From Balneola vulgaris DSM 17893 (lineage in GTDB: Bacteria; Bacteroidota; Rhodothermia; Balneolales; Balneolaceae), in assembly GCF_000375465.1 (NCBI RefSeq), contig NZ_AQXH01000001.1, forward strand, positions 62,130-126,129: a DNA stretch of 64,000 nucleotides. Direction: 5' to 3'. The notes below the pieces were generated by a model. The model ran no database searches and was not told the origin of the DNA. It saw only the letters and a program-made list of their open reading frames with translations. Both the position numbers and the translations under genes were made by a program. Below, piece by piece: positions 54,686 to 63,127 of the stretch; positions within the stretch are counted from its first letter, which is position 1; each line of letters starts with the position of its first letter.

Positions 54686-55471
54686 CGCGTTGTTTAAATC
54701 TACGGGAAGGCCAGCGGCTTTCATTTCTTTTGCTAGATCTAATTTCCATGCTTGGCGTGTATCAATTGGAATGAACAAGACTCCATTATAGTCAGAAGGT
54801 ATTTCAACACCTTCTTCGTATAAAACGCATACTCGATCCCTACCTAAAGTTCCAAGAAAAAAGCCAAGTTCTAAAATCACGTTTTGTCTCGCTCTTGGTT
54901 CTTGATCTTCAAAACCAGTATCTATAGTTCCTCCACGATCATCTCCTGTCAAGAGAACTACAGCGAAACCAACATCTGAGTGATCTATAAATTTTTCTAA
55001 AATGGTCATTCCTTTATTTGGCTGTTCTCTGAGAATGGTAACAGGTAATTCTAATTTTTCTAGAAAGCGTGCGCAGGTTTGAATTGCGGATTCATCATGC
55101 CCATGAACTAAAAAAACTCTATTTCCATGAGAACTTTCTGAATCAGAGACAGCACCTTTTTCTACTAAAGTCTTAACAGCTCCAATCACTTTGCTTAATT
55201 GTGTTTTGCCTTGGTGAGAGTGTATTGATCTTCCTGAAAGAAAACCTGCTTCAAAATAGTTTGGATAAACAGCTTTTCCCATTCTAATTGGAACGACAAT
55301 TTCTTCTTTTCCAACAATTTGATCAAAAATGTCTGCAACTTCACCGTAGACTTCTGTTATTTCTGTGTGAAGTTTTTTTCCTTCATCAGTAGACTGGTAC
55401 ATGATGGGGACGTACTTTTCCACTAAATCACGTAGATGTTCAAGTCGGTTAAGTTTTTCTTGTAGATTCAT
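54680..55471 (-). CDS. cassette 3: TIR-like nucleotide-binding protein (CAP12/Pycsar-effector type)
   Basis: 263 residues. Residues 1-115 form a helical/linker N-terminal region (LNRLEHLRDLVEKY opening). The C-terminal domain (118-250) starts RVFLVHGHDESAIQTCARFL and contains VGFAVVLLTGDDRGG and RARQNVILELGFFLGTLGR. This is the pattern of the PF10137 'TIR-like/CAP12' nucleotide-binding domain, with Glu201 in the ELG loop as the likely catalytic residue of an NADase. Such domains serve as cell-killing effectors in CBASS/Pycsar-type or stand-alone phage defence. It sits alone in an attC-bounded cassette; partner genes absent. Its stop TAA overlaps the attC R'' box. Confidence 0.82.
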   Translation of the reverse strand: MNLQEKLNRLEHLRDLVEKYVPIMYQSTDEGKKLHTEITEVYGEVADIFDQIVGKEEIVVPIRMGKAVYPNYFEAGFLSGRSIHSHQGKTQLSKVIGAVKTLVEKGAVSDSESSHGNRVFLVHGHDESAIQTCARFLEKLELPVTILREQPNKGMTILEKFIDHSDVGFAVVLLTGDDRGGTIDTGFEDQEPRARQNVILELGFFLGTLGRDRVCVLYEEGVEIPSDYNGVLFIPIDTRQAWKLDLAKEMKAAGLPVDLNNAV

Positions 55472-55486
55472 CTTTGTTAATTAGCG

Positions 55487-55610
55487 GTATAACGACCCTG
55501 CGTTTAAGCGGCGCAAAGTTTTAGTTTTTGTTGAATTAACTGATTAATTCTATTTCTCACAAGCTTTCCAGCGAACCCTAACTGCGACCGCCTTGAAATG
55601 CTTGTTATAC
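55487..55610 (-). other. attC-like recombination site 3
   Basis: On the minus strand: R'' GTATAAC, AAGCATTTCAAGGCGG, a central ~85-bp region, CCGCTTAAACGCAGGGTC and R' GTTATAC. The CAAGGCGG...CCGCTTAA arms are the L''/L' pairing of attC sites. 124 bp. This is the only one of the four without the CGCCAGCTGGCG palindrome. Confidence 0.85.
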
Positions 55611-55616
55611 AGCACT

Positions 55617-55997
55617 TTAATGTTTATAAATTTGTAAAAGATAAACTCGAGAATCAATTTCCACATCATCTAAAATTAACGTGTCACCACTAAAATGAAA
55701 TATTTGTGTGATTGGCTCTCCATTTCCTATCATGGTTAGAGAATCTAAATTAATATGAAAACTCCCACTTCTTTTATTGCTGGAACTATCGACCATAAAA
55801 GCTATCGCTTGGAAAGTTGAATCGGATTTAAATGAGACCTCAATTTTTGTGATGAAATCTCCGCCATCATTTCCTCCAAATTTTACGCTTTCCCATTCTC
55901 CAATAAAATCATGACTCGATTGATTGCCATTATGACAACTAAATGTAGTTAAGGAAATGATAAGTAGAATTATTGATCTCAATTCTTGTTGCAGCAT
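55617..55997 (-). CDS. cassette 2: small lipoprotein (lipocalin-like)
   Basis: 126 residues with a lipoprotein signal (LRSIILLIISLTTFSC; Cys21) and a short beta-rich domain (DFIGEWESVKFGG; DSLTMIGNGEPI), lipocalin-like in strand pattern only. No family assigned. Its ATG is part of the R' core GTTATGC of the neighbouring attC, so the start codon lies at the cassette boundary. A possible SD AGG lies 5' of it in the same attC. Confidence 0.68.
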   Translation of the reverse strand: MLQQELRSIILLIISLTTFSCHNGNQSSHDFIGEWESVKFGGNDGGDFITKIEVSFKSDSTFQAIAFMVDSSSNKRSGSFHINLDSLTMIGNGEPITQIFHFSGDTLILDDVEIDSRVYLLQIYKH

Positions 55998-56124
55998 AAC
56001 GACCTGGCGTTTAACCTGTCCGCCAGCTGGCGAAGCGGCCCCGTTATAATTTAGGTTTTAGTTAAAAGTAAAATAGAGCGAAGTCCCGACCACTGTCGGG
56101 ATCCGCTTGAAACGATTGTTAGCA
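55994..56124 (-). other. attC-like recombination site 4
   Basis: On the minus strand: R'' TGCTAAC, AATCGTTTCAAGCGGA, an inner hairpin CCCGAC/GTCGGG, ..., GCCGCTTCGCCAGCTGGCGGACAGG in parts (GCCGCTTCGCC, AGCTGGCGGACAGG), GTTAAACGCCAGGTC and R' GTTATGC. 131 bp. The R'' TGCTAAC matches the boundary GTTAGCC at 56963-56969, as expected for one cassette. Confidence 0.87.
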
Positions 56125-56138
56125 AAACGGTTTTTAGT

Positions 56139-56951
56139 TTAAAGTGCATAATTATTAAGAGTATCTCGAATTGAGAAATTAATCTTGTTTGCTGGACTCA
56201 ATCCTTCTATAAAATCCAATGAATGTTCCAATTTCAAAAATAAAGGGTATAAATCGTTTTCATGATCTGTGAAAAAACTTAATTCAAGCCCATTATCGAA
56301 AAAAAGCTTTGTATATAATACTTGAGCATGCATTGTGATACCATCCAACGACTCTATGTATTCGGTTGGGATTGATGAAACGATTAAAGATAGATCACTA
56401 AAAAAAGGCTTGGCTTTATTGCTTTCAAAAATTGTATCGACATTTACATTTTCTACAGGTTCATAGTAAAAATACCCTGAACTGTCGATGATTATGTTCC
56501 TTTGCGGGCAACCTCCGTAATAACATTCGCCAGAAGAAAACTCTATTCTAACCAACTTTGGCTGATTCCAAATTGGTTTAAATCGCCTGAATTCATATTC
56601 AACCGTATCAAATTCAAAGTCATTTACCCTTCTTTGCTGTCGTTCTAGAACCGACTCAAAGGTAAATTTTGAATCTGTTAGTTCAGTGATATAGAAGATA
56701 TGCTGAGAAACTTCTTTATAAGTAATCCGTGATTTATAGGGGGAATCTAATTCAACCACAATAGAGTCATCATAAACTGTATACTTTTGATAAAAGAAAC
56801 TGTTGAAGAGAAGACTATCACCAGATATATGCATGTAAGATTTATTTTCTCCTGATCCTTGCCAATCTCCTTGTAAATTTTCAAAATTAGTCTGGTTTTC
56901 AGAGCAACCAATCACTAGAACTATTAAACAAGATTTGAAAAGTAGTTTCAT
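56139..56951 (-). CDS. cassette 1: lipoprotein with C-Y-x-G-x-C-P motif (DUF6438-like)
   Basis: 270 residues with a lipoprotein signal (KSCLIVLVIGC; Cys16). A beta-rich N-terminal half precedes a DUF6438-like region carrying VRIEFSSGECYYGGCPQRNIIIDSSG (key EFSSGECYYGGCPQR box). This domain is found in Bacteroidota lipoproteins of unknown function. It is the promoter-proximal cassette; the minus-strand boundary GTTAGCC lies 12 bp before the ATG. Cys/Gly/Pro motif assignment is from memory of the family, moderately secure. Confidence 0.7.
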   Translation of the reverse strand: MKLLFKSCLIVLVIGCSENQTNFENLQGDWQGSGENKSYMHISGDSLLFNSFFYQKYTVYDDSIVVELDSPYKSRITYKEVSQHIFYITELTDSKFTFESVLERQQRRVNDFEFDTVEYEFRRFKPIWNQPKLVRIEFSSGECYYGGCPQRNIIIDSSGYFYYEPVENVNVDTIFESNKAKPFFSDLSLIVSSIPTEYIESLDGITMHAQVLYTKLFFDNGLELSFFTDHENDLYPLFLKLEHSLDFIEGLSPANKINFSIRDTLNNYAL

Positions 56952-57150
56952 TCTGTAAGTTTGGCTAACATAATATTATCAGAGAAGGTCTTCGGAAAAC
57001 ATTACACAAACAACCCTAACAACCCCAATCCCTGTTGGGCTTAAAATACCAAAAGATCCCTATAAATCAATTACTAATGGTTAACTGCTAATGGTGAGCG
57101 GTGGTAATGGGTAGGCGTGCTTAGTCACTAGCGAAGTGGGGGGGGTAGTC
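56952..57150. other. right edge of the cassette array
   Basis: Contains the boundary GTTAGCC (minus strand, 56963-56969) but no attC-like arms beyond it, so either the attI side or a decayed site. No integrase ORF is found here. The rest is low-information sequence with a run of eight G (57138-57145) close to the mtnN stop. Confidence 0.5.
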
Positions 57151-57855
57151 CTACAAGTTTTTTAATGTATGTCGAACTACGGCGAAGGAGTTTTTAGCTA
57201 CTTCAGGGAGGAATTCATTGAAGTTGAGAGAGGCTTCTTCGTTGGCTTTGTCGGAGATGGTACGCACTACTAAAAATGGAATGTTGTTGATGGCACACAC
57301 TTGTCCCACTGCCGCGCCTTCCATCTCAATGGCATCGCCTTCAAGTTCTTGAGTGAGGTAGGTATGACTGTCTAAAGCACTATGGGTGAAAAATTGATCT
57401 CCCGTTAAAATACGTCCTGTATGAATATGCTGCTCTGATTGAACACCCTGGGCAATAGAAAGTAGTTCATTGTTGGCTTCAAAGACTTTGAAATCTGTGT
57501 AGGGAATTCGACCGCGTTCAAAGCCTAAAGCACGTACATCCATATCGTGTTGTACACAATCTTTAGATAGCACAATATCGCCAATTTCGTAGGTGGTGTT
57601 CAGCGCCCCAGCAACACCCGTAAATAATAAATGGGAGGGAGCATAGGTGTCGATCATGTGCTGGGCAATCATAGCTGAAAACACCTTACCTATACCCGAC
57701 TTCACCAACACCACGTTTTTGCCTTCTAACAGTCCATGAAAGAACACAAAGTGATTCCATGCTTCTTCCTTCATGTCTTCAAGATGGTGAAGGTATTCTT
57801 GAATTTCGGCATCCATAGCACCAATAATGGCAATAGGGGAAGTCGTAGGGCTCAT
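57151..57855 (-). CDS. mtnN: 5'-methylthioadenosine/S-adenosylhomocysteine nucleosidase
   Basis: 234 residues of the PNP/UDP family: IAIIGAMDAEIQEYLHHL opening, FTGVAGALN (glycine-rich), and EMEGAAVGQVCAINNIPFLVVRTISDKA near the C-terminus (key EMEGAAV and RTISDKA boxes). Cleaves adenine from MTA/SAH in methyl-cycle recycling. It neighbours the PBP gene on the same strand with a 33-bp gap and is probably its own operon or coupled to it. Confidence 0.92.
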   Translation of the reverse strand: MSPTTSPIAIIGAMDAEIQEYLHHLEDMKEEAWNHFVFFHGLLEGKNVVLVKSGIGKVFSAMIAQHMIDTYAPSHLLFTGVAGALNTTYEIGDIVLSKDCVQHDMDVRALGFERGRIPYTDFKVFEANNELLSIAQGVQSEQHIHTGRILTGDQFFTHSALDSHTYLTQELEGDAIEMEGAAVGQVCAINNIPFLVVRTISDKANEEASLNFNEFLPEVAKNSFAVVRHTLKNL

Positions 57856-57888
57856 ACTTATTGCTTTAACCTTTAAGGAATACGAGTA

Positions 57889-60237
57889 TTACCAGCCAAT
57901 ACGGCCTTTGTTTTTATCACGAACTAACTCGTTGTTTACGGTATTTGGATCTTCAGGCATCACAAAACCAGGAGGCGGTGTAAAGGCATCATTTCCCCAA
58001 AAAGCATCGGGATCGGCAGAGGCGTAGTTAATGAATGTTCCAACGATTGGTAAGGCCGTTCGTGCACCTTGACCAATACTATTTGGGTCATCTTTAGGGA
58101 ATCGAATACGGCGATCCGCACCACCTACCCACGAGCCCATCACCATATGAGGAGTCATACCTATGAACCAGTTATCGGAAGAGTTATTAGTAGTTCCTGT
58201 TTTACCGGCAATATCTTGGCGCACACCATACACGTTACGCAGACGAACTCCAGTACCATGGTAATCTTCACCACCACGAATTACCCCACGCATCATATCT
58301 AGCATGATGTAGGCTGTTTCAGGGCTGATTACTTCTTTGCGGTATTCCGGTACATATTCTTTAAGCACATTGCCTTCACGATCTTCAATACGGGTAATGG
58401 CTATAGGTTCAATATGAACGCCATTGTTTGCGAAGGTGGTATACGCCGAAGTGATTTCCAAGAGAGAGACTTCCGCTGTACCTAATGCAATAGAAGGGAA
58501 GGCTGGTTGATCCGACATATCGATGCCTAAATTGGAGGCCATGTCTTTGATTTTTCGTGCAGCGCCATCAAGTTCCCATAGTTTGTTGGTGCCAGGGTAT
58601 CCCGCAAGTTCGGGTAGCAGACGAATGGTAATATTGTTCAAACTACGAGCTAACGCTTGGCGAATCGGTATCATATCCGGACCAGATGCCACCGTAGCAT
58701 CTTTCGGGGCCCATACCTTGCCGTTTCGATCTCGGAATGAAATAGGGTATTTCGAAAATTTGTGATAGGGCTTAAATCCATTATCGATGGCTACGGCATA
58801 CACAAAGGGCTTGAAGGTTGAACCCGCCTGACGTTGTGATTGGTATACATGATCGTACTGAACGTCGCCATAGTTAGAACCTCCAACCCATGCCAAGATG
58901 TTACCGTTAGAAGGCTCAATGGCTACAAAACTAGCTTCAAGTCGTGTTTTAGCTCGAAGCACAGAATCCATAAAGGCTTCATTGGCCTTCAGGCTATCTA
59001 ACACCACCTTTCGTATTTTGGTGTTATAATTCTGAAAGCCATTTTTATACTCGTCGGTTTCTTCCAAAAAGCTGTCTTTGAAGAGGGGGTATTTCGCCCA
59101 TAGTTTGTCGAGGTATTCACCACCGGGTGTGGTCCATTCTGCTTCGAATTTACTTTGAATGGAATCAAGTTTGGTTGCTACGGCCGCTTCGGCATGCTTC
59201 TGTAAACGAGAATCGATAGTGGTGTAAATCACCAAACCATCTTTATAAATATCATATCCATTTTCTTCGGCCCAACCTGTTACACGCTGACGTACATATT
59301 CCCCAAAATATCGGCTTACTCGTCCCGCTTTTGATGGGGGCTGGTAATCAAGAGCAATGGGTTCTGCTGTTAGTTGATTGTATGTGTCATCGTTGATGAA
59401 TCCTTGATTTCGCATCAGGAACAACACCACATCACGGCGACGTTTAGAGCGTTCTGGGAATAATCGTGGGTTATAATAATATACCGCATTAACGGAGCCT
59501 ACTAGAGTAGCCGCTTCGGTTACGTTTAATTCTTTAGCAGATTTGTTGTAGTGTGTTCGTGCAGCCGCTTCAATACCAAAGGCACTGTTACTGTACTCAA
59601 CGGTGTTTAAGTACATCTCAATGATTTCGCGCTTGGTATAATTCTGCTCAATCTGAACGGCGGTTATCATCTCTCGGAATTTACGGGAGATGGAAAAAGC
59701 GAGACCAATTTCTTTGTAAAGGTTTCGGGCTAATTGCTGACTTAGAGTAGATCCACCTTCAACACGGCCTCTCAATAGGTTGATAGGGATGGCAAGGGTT
59801 CGAAACATATCGATACCCCAGTGGTTGTAGAATCGGTGATCTTCGGTAGCAACAAGCGCGTTTATAACATTGGGTGAAATTTCAGAATAAGGCACCCAAG
59901 TACGGTTCTCCGTAAAGTATTTGTCTAACACCACCCCGTCTCTACTACGCACTTCAGTAGCTATAAAAGTATCGGGGTTTTCTAATTTCTCGAGAGGAGG
60001 TAAGCCTTGAATGAGGAAGTAAAGGTATCCTAAACCCGCAAGTACAAGCACCCCAGCTATACTGCTTGTCCATACAATGATTTTCTTTTTCAAGGAATCA
60101 GATTCAGAGCCGTACGAACTTTTTTTAGGGTCAGAGCCTGCCTGCTTTTTCTCTTTTTGTTGAGCTAAAATCTCTTTCCTGTACTCAGGATCGTTAAAGT
60201 ACCGTTGGTGATCTATAGGATTATTGGTATCGCTCAT
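57889..60237 (-). CDS. class A penicillin-binding protein (PBP1-like)
   Basis: 782 residues from the ATG at 60237 (MSDTNNPID); it overlaps the LpxH-like stop by 4 bp (ATGA). N-terminal cytoplasmic tail and one transmembrane helix (about 55-75). GT51 glycosyltransferase includes ATEDHRFYNHWGID and GGSTLSQQLARNLY. The transpeptidase has SxxK in AGSTFKPFVY, SLN in ARSLNNIT and KTG in GKTGTTNNSSDNW. It polymerises and cross-links peptidoglycan. Coupling with lpxH and polyprenyl synthetase genes gives an envelope-synthesis unit. Confidence 0.95.
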   Translation of the reverse strand: MSDTNNPIDHQRYFNDPEYRKEILAQQKEKKQAGSDPKKSSYGSESDSLKKKIIVWTSSIAGVLVLAGLGYLYFLIQGLPPLEKLENPDTFIATEVRSRDGVVLDKYFTENRTWVPYSEISPNVINALVATEDHRFYNHWGIDMFRTLAIPINLLRGRVEGGSTLSQQLARNLYKEIGLAFSISRKFREMITAVQIEQNYTKREIIEMYLNTVEYSNSAFGIEAAARTHYNKSAKELNVTEAATLVGSVNAVYYYNPRLFPERSKRRRDVVLFLMRNQGFINDDTYNQLTAEPIALDYQPPSKAGRVSRYFGEYVRQRVTGWAEENGYDIYKDGLVIYTTIDSRLQKHAEAAVATKLDSIQSKFEAEWTTPGGEYLDKLWAKYPLFKDSFLEETDEYKNGFQNYNTKIRKVVLDSLKANEAFMDSVLRAKTRLEASFVAIEPSNGNILAWVGGSNYGDVQYDHVYQSQRQAGSTFKPFVYAVAIDNGFKPYHKFSKYPISFRDRNGKVWAPKDATVASGPDMIPIRQALARSLNNITIRLLPELAGYPGTNKLWELDGAARKIKDMASNLGIDMSDQPAFPSIALGTAEVSLLEITSAYTTFANNGVHIEPIAITRIEDREGNVLKEYVPEYRKEVISPETAYIMLDMMRGVIRGGEDYHGTGVRLRNVYGVRQDIAGKTGTTNNSSDNWFIGMTPHMVMGSWVGGADRRIRFPKDDPNSIGQGARTALPIVGTFINYASADPDAFWGNDAFTPPPGFVMPEDPNTVNNELVRDKNKGRIGW

Positions 60238-61016
60238 TCTGCTGTAGTTGATTCTTTGAAAGGTACGAATTCTTGGGTGGATGCTTTCCAACTAACGAGA
60301 TGAAATCCATCTTTGTTATATAAAACCAGACTCCTATGGTGAAAGAAAGTTCCGAGGTTTATATACCGTCCGCCAGTAAAAGTTTCCATTCGTGGAATAT
60401 GATCGTGCCCGCTTAGAATATAGTCAAAATTCGTGGAGTTAAGCACTTGTTCTGCATGTATATTTAATGCAGTGGCTGAATGAATATCTCTCACCTTCGA
60501 TGCTTTGGAAAAATGCTTCATTACTCCAATTCCCATTTCCGGAGGAAGTAAGGATTGATAGAGCTTTATAAATGCCTTACTTCTAAGCATTCGATGAAAT
60601 AGTGGACGTTTTAATGGCTTCTGATCATCTATATAATGTCCATCTCCGTGAATCAATAGTACCTGAAGTCCTGCTAAGTTGAGGCTTCTATAATCCGTTT
60701 CTACATCAAAGCCCATCGACTCAAAGTAGCCAAAGTCCCAATTATCATGATTCCCTGTGATGTAAACAATGGGTTCAACCTGCTGATTATATCGCTTTAA
60801 AACTTCCAGTACATCGGGGGAAATATTCGGTACCCATTGTTTTTTGGGATACTCCATCCAGTAATCAAATAAATCGCCCAGTATGAATAACTTCAGCTCG
60901 TAGGCAATACAGAATTCAACCAGAGCTATAAACTCTTGTTCAATTGCTTTCGCTTCGGTGGGTTGAAAGGCCCCTAGGTGTACATCAGAAATAAAAACAT
61001 ATTCCCTGTGGGGCAT
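60234..61016 (-). CDS. LpxH-like UDP-2,3-diacylglucosamine diphosphatase (metallophosphoesterase)
   Basis: 260 residues of the calcineurin-like phosphoesterase fold: SDVHLGAF, GDLFDYWMEYP, GNHDNWDFG, HGDGHYID and GHDHIPRME in order. The two-metal site is complete. Its place next to a PBP and a polyprenyl synthetase supports a lipid A precursor role, though the family also contains other phosphatases. It overlaps the PBP gene by 4 bp and is 2 bp from the polyprenyl synthetase gene. Confidence 0.85.
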   Translation of the reverse strand: MPHREYVFISDVHLGAFQPTEAKAIEQEFIALVEFCIAYELKLFILGDLFDYWMEYPKKQWVPNISPDVLEVLKRYNQQVEPIVYITGNHDNWDFGYFESMGFDVETDYRSLNLAGLQVLLIHGDGHYIDDQKPLKRPLFHRMLRSKAFIKLYQSLLPPEMGIGVMKHFSKASKVRDIHSATALNIHAEQVLNSTNFDYILSGHDHIPRMETFTGGRYINLGTFFHHRSLVLYNKDGFHLVSWKASTQEFVPFKESTTAE

Positions 61017-61018
61017 AC

Positions 61019-62041
61019 TTATTTTTTTCGTGTGATTACGTAGTGAATGAGGTCCACAAAATCTTTTTTAGCCTCTGAATCTGGAAGTTTTTCTAAGCCC
61101 TCAATGGCTTTATTGGCATAGTCGTACATGCTTTCTTTGGCATATTCCATACCTCCACTTTTGTGCACGAATTCCACAATCTCTTCTACATTCGCAGATG
61201 ACTTTTTACGCTTCTTCATGAGCGCACGAATATGAGCGGCCTCTTTTTTGGAAGCATGCTCCATCGCCTTAATGAGGGGAAGGGTAACTTTGCGTTCTTG
61301 TATATCATTTCGCTTCGGTTTGCCGATGTCATAAACGCCGTAGTCGAAGAGGTCATCTCGTATTTGGAAGGCAATGCCTATACATAGACCAATTTCAGCC
61401 ATTAAATCGTGCATGCTTTCATCATCCGTAGCGGATACGGCACCACACTCGCAACAAGTTGAAATCAAGCTGGCCGTTTTTTCGGAGATAATCTGAAAGT
61501 AACGGTCTTCGGTCATATTAAATAACCCAGCCGTTTTAAGCTGACGAAGTTCGCCTTCACTCATCTTTTGCACGGCTTGCGATTGCACTTTCAACAGTTT
61601 GTACTCTTCGTTCTCAAGGGAAACAAGTAAGCCACGCGAGAGCAGGTAATCGCCTAATAAAACTCCGGCTTTGTTCTTCCATATTTTATTGATGCTCACA
61701 AATCCACGGCGACTATTCGCTTCATCTACTACATCATCATGAATCAAAGTGGCGGTGTGCAGTAACTCAATCATCGTAGCGGCAATGTGGCTACGGCGTG
61801 TAATACCACCAAACAAGTTCGCCGTCATAAACACGAGGGTAGGGCGCAGCTCTTTTCCTTTTTGGCGATGAAGGTAATTCAACACTTGATCTAAGAGGAA
61901 CACATCGGTTTTGATGGTATCCTTAAAAAATGATCTAAACTCATCGAGGCTATCGGATACAGGAGCCGTTATTTCCTTTAAGGATTTCCTCGTAACAGTT
62001 TCGTTACTTATGCGCGGAAGTACAGAGTTATCGATCATCAA
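61019..62041 (-). CDS. polyprenyl (long-chain) diphosphate synthase
   Basis: 340 residues of the trans-isoprenyl diphosphate synthase family. First Asp-rich motif LIHDDVVDEANSRRG (DDxxD), second IRDDLFDYG (DDxxD). GKELRPTLVF and other all-helix features are standard. It likely makes the octaprenyl/heptaprenyl tail of menaquinone; substrate chain length cannot be read reliably. It is the first gene of a three-gene leftward unit with lpxH-like and the PBP, divergent from pfkA. Confidence 0.93.
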   Translation of the reverse strand: MMIDNSVLPRISNETVTRKSLKEITAPVSDSLDEFRSFFKDTIKTDVFLLDQVLNYLHRQKGKELRPTLVFMTANLFGGITRRSHIAATMIELLHTATLIHDDVVDEANSRRGFVSINKIWKNKAGVLLGDYLLSRGLLVSLENEEYKLLKVQSQAVQKMSEGELRQLKTAGLFNMTEDRYFQIISEKTASLISTCCECGAVSATDDESMHDLMAEIGLCIGIAFQIRDDLFDYGVYDIGKPKRNDIQERKVTLPLIKAMEHASKKEAAHIRALMKKRKKSSANVEEIVEFVHKSGGMEYAKESMYDYANKAIEGLEKLPDSEAKKDFVDLIHYVITRKK

Positions 62042-62137
62042 ATGTGTTTAAATTTTCTTAAACTTGAGAAGTCTAGAATTTAGTTAATATCTACAACAAT
62101 ATTTTAGCGATAATATTCAATTATAAAACCAATCATT

Positions 62138-63127
62138 GTGCTGAAACCTGTAGTAGAAATAAAGAATATTGGAGTGCTCACTAGTGGTGGTGATTCCCCT
62201 GGTATGAACGCGGCTGTTCGCGCAGTAGTTCGCTCAGCCACTAAAAGCGGTATAGAAGTTCTAGGCATCAAACATGGATATCGTGGATTGATATCGGGCG
62301 AGATTGAACTAATGGATACTCATTCGGTTTCAAATATCATCCAGAAGGGCGGTACCATATTGAAGTCGGCACGCTCTGATGAGTTCAGAACAAAAGAGGG
62401 GCGCGCAAAGGCGGCAAAGAATATTAAGAAACACGGCATTGATGCTTTAGTGACTATCGGGGGCGATGGGACTTTCACCGGAGCCAATATACTTAGCGAA
62501 GAGCATGGGGTGAATGTAGTGGGTGTGCCGGCTACCATAGATAATGATATCATCGGAACGGACGAGACCATAGGTTACGACACGGCACTGAATACCGCCC
62601 TAGAAGCAATGGATAAAATCCGAGATACCGCAGATGCCCATGAGCGTATGTTCTTGGTGGAGGTAATGGGACGTGACTCTGGATTCATCGCCTTACTTAC
62701 TGGGATAGCAGGTGGCGCTGAATTGGTATTGTTGCCTGAAGAACTCACCGACGTGAAGGAAGTAAAAGCTCAGTTGAACTCAATGTTAGAGAATCAGGTG
62801 CGTAGCAGTTTAATTGTGGTAGCTGAAGGAGATGAAATAGGCGGTGCTATAAAATTAGCCGAGCAACTGAAAGGTGATTTCGATAAGTATGACATGAGAG
62901 TATGTATACTTGGGCACATCCAACGTGGAGGCTCGCCTACCGCACGTGATAGAGTAAATGCAAGTAGAATGGGGGCCGAAGCGGTAAAGGTGTTATTAGA
63001 AGGGCATAGTGATGTGATGGTGGGTGTAGTGAATAATCAGACAAAAATAACCCCCATACGTGTAGCGGTTTCTAGAAAAAAAGAATTAGATCAAGGATTA
63101 TTGGAACTAGCGAGGATATTACGATAA
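62138..63127 (+). CDS. pfkA: ATP-dependent 6-phosphofructokinase
   Basis: 329 residues. GVLTSGGDSPGMNA opens the ATP site, VTIGGDGTFTGA and PATIDNDI follow, and MGRDSGFIA is the substrate box. The annotated start is a GTG (62138) with two upstream T-rich bases and no strong SD. Gly in GGDGT and absence of the PPi-type residue pattern support ATP specificity. It is followed with no gap by pgi (stop TAA then ATG), a glycolytic unit. Confidence 0.95.
   Translation: MLKPVVEIKNIGVLTSGGDSPGMNAAVRAVVRSATKSGIEVLGIKHGYRGLISGEIELMDTHSVSNIIQKGGTILKSARSDEFRTKEGRAKAAKNIKKHGIDALVTIGGDGTFTGANILSEEHGVNVVGVPATIDNDIIGTDETIGYDTALNTALEAMDKIRDTADAHERMFLVEVMGRDSGFIALLTGIAGGAELVLLPEELTDVKEVKAQLNSMLENQVRSSLIVVAEGDEIGGAIKLAEQLKGDFDKYDMRVCILGHIQRGGSPTARDRVNASRMGAEAVKVLLEGHSDVMVGVVNNQTKITPIRVAVSRKKELDQGLLELARILR

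Noticed and set aside
56952-57150. intI gene or clear attI site near the cassette array
   Set aside because: No ORF of integrase length or motif is present in the gap. GTTAGCC alone is not enough for attI.
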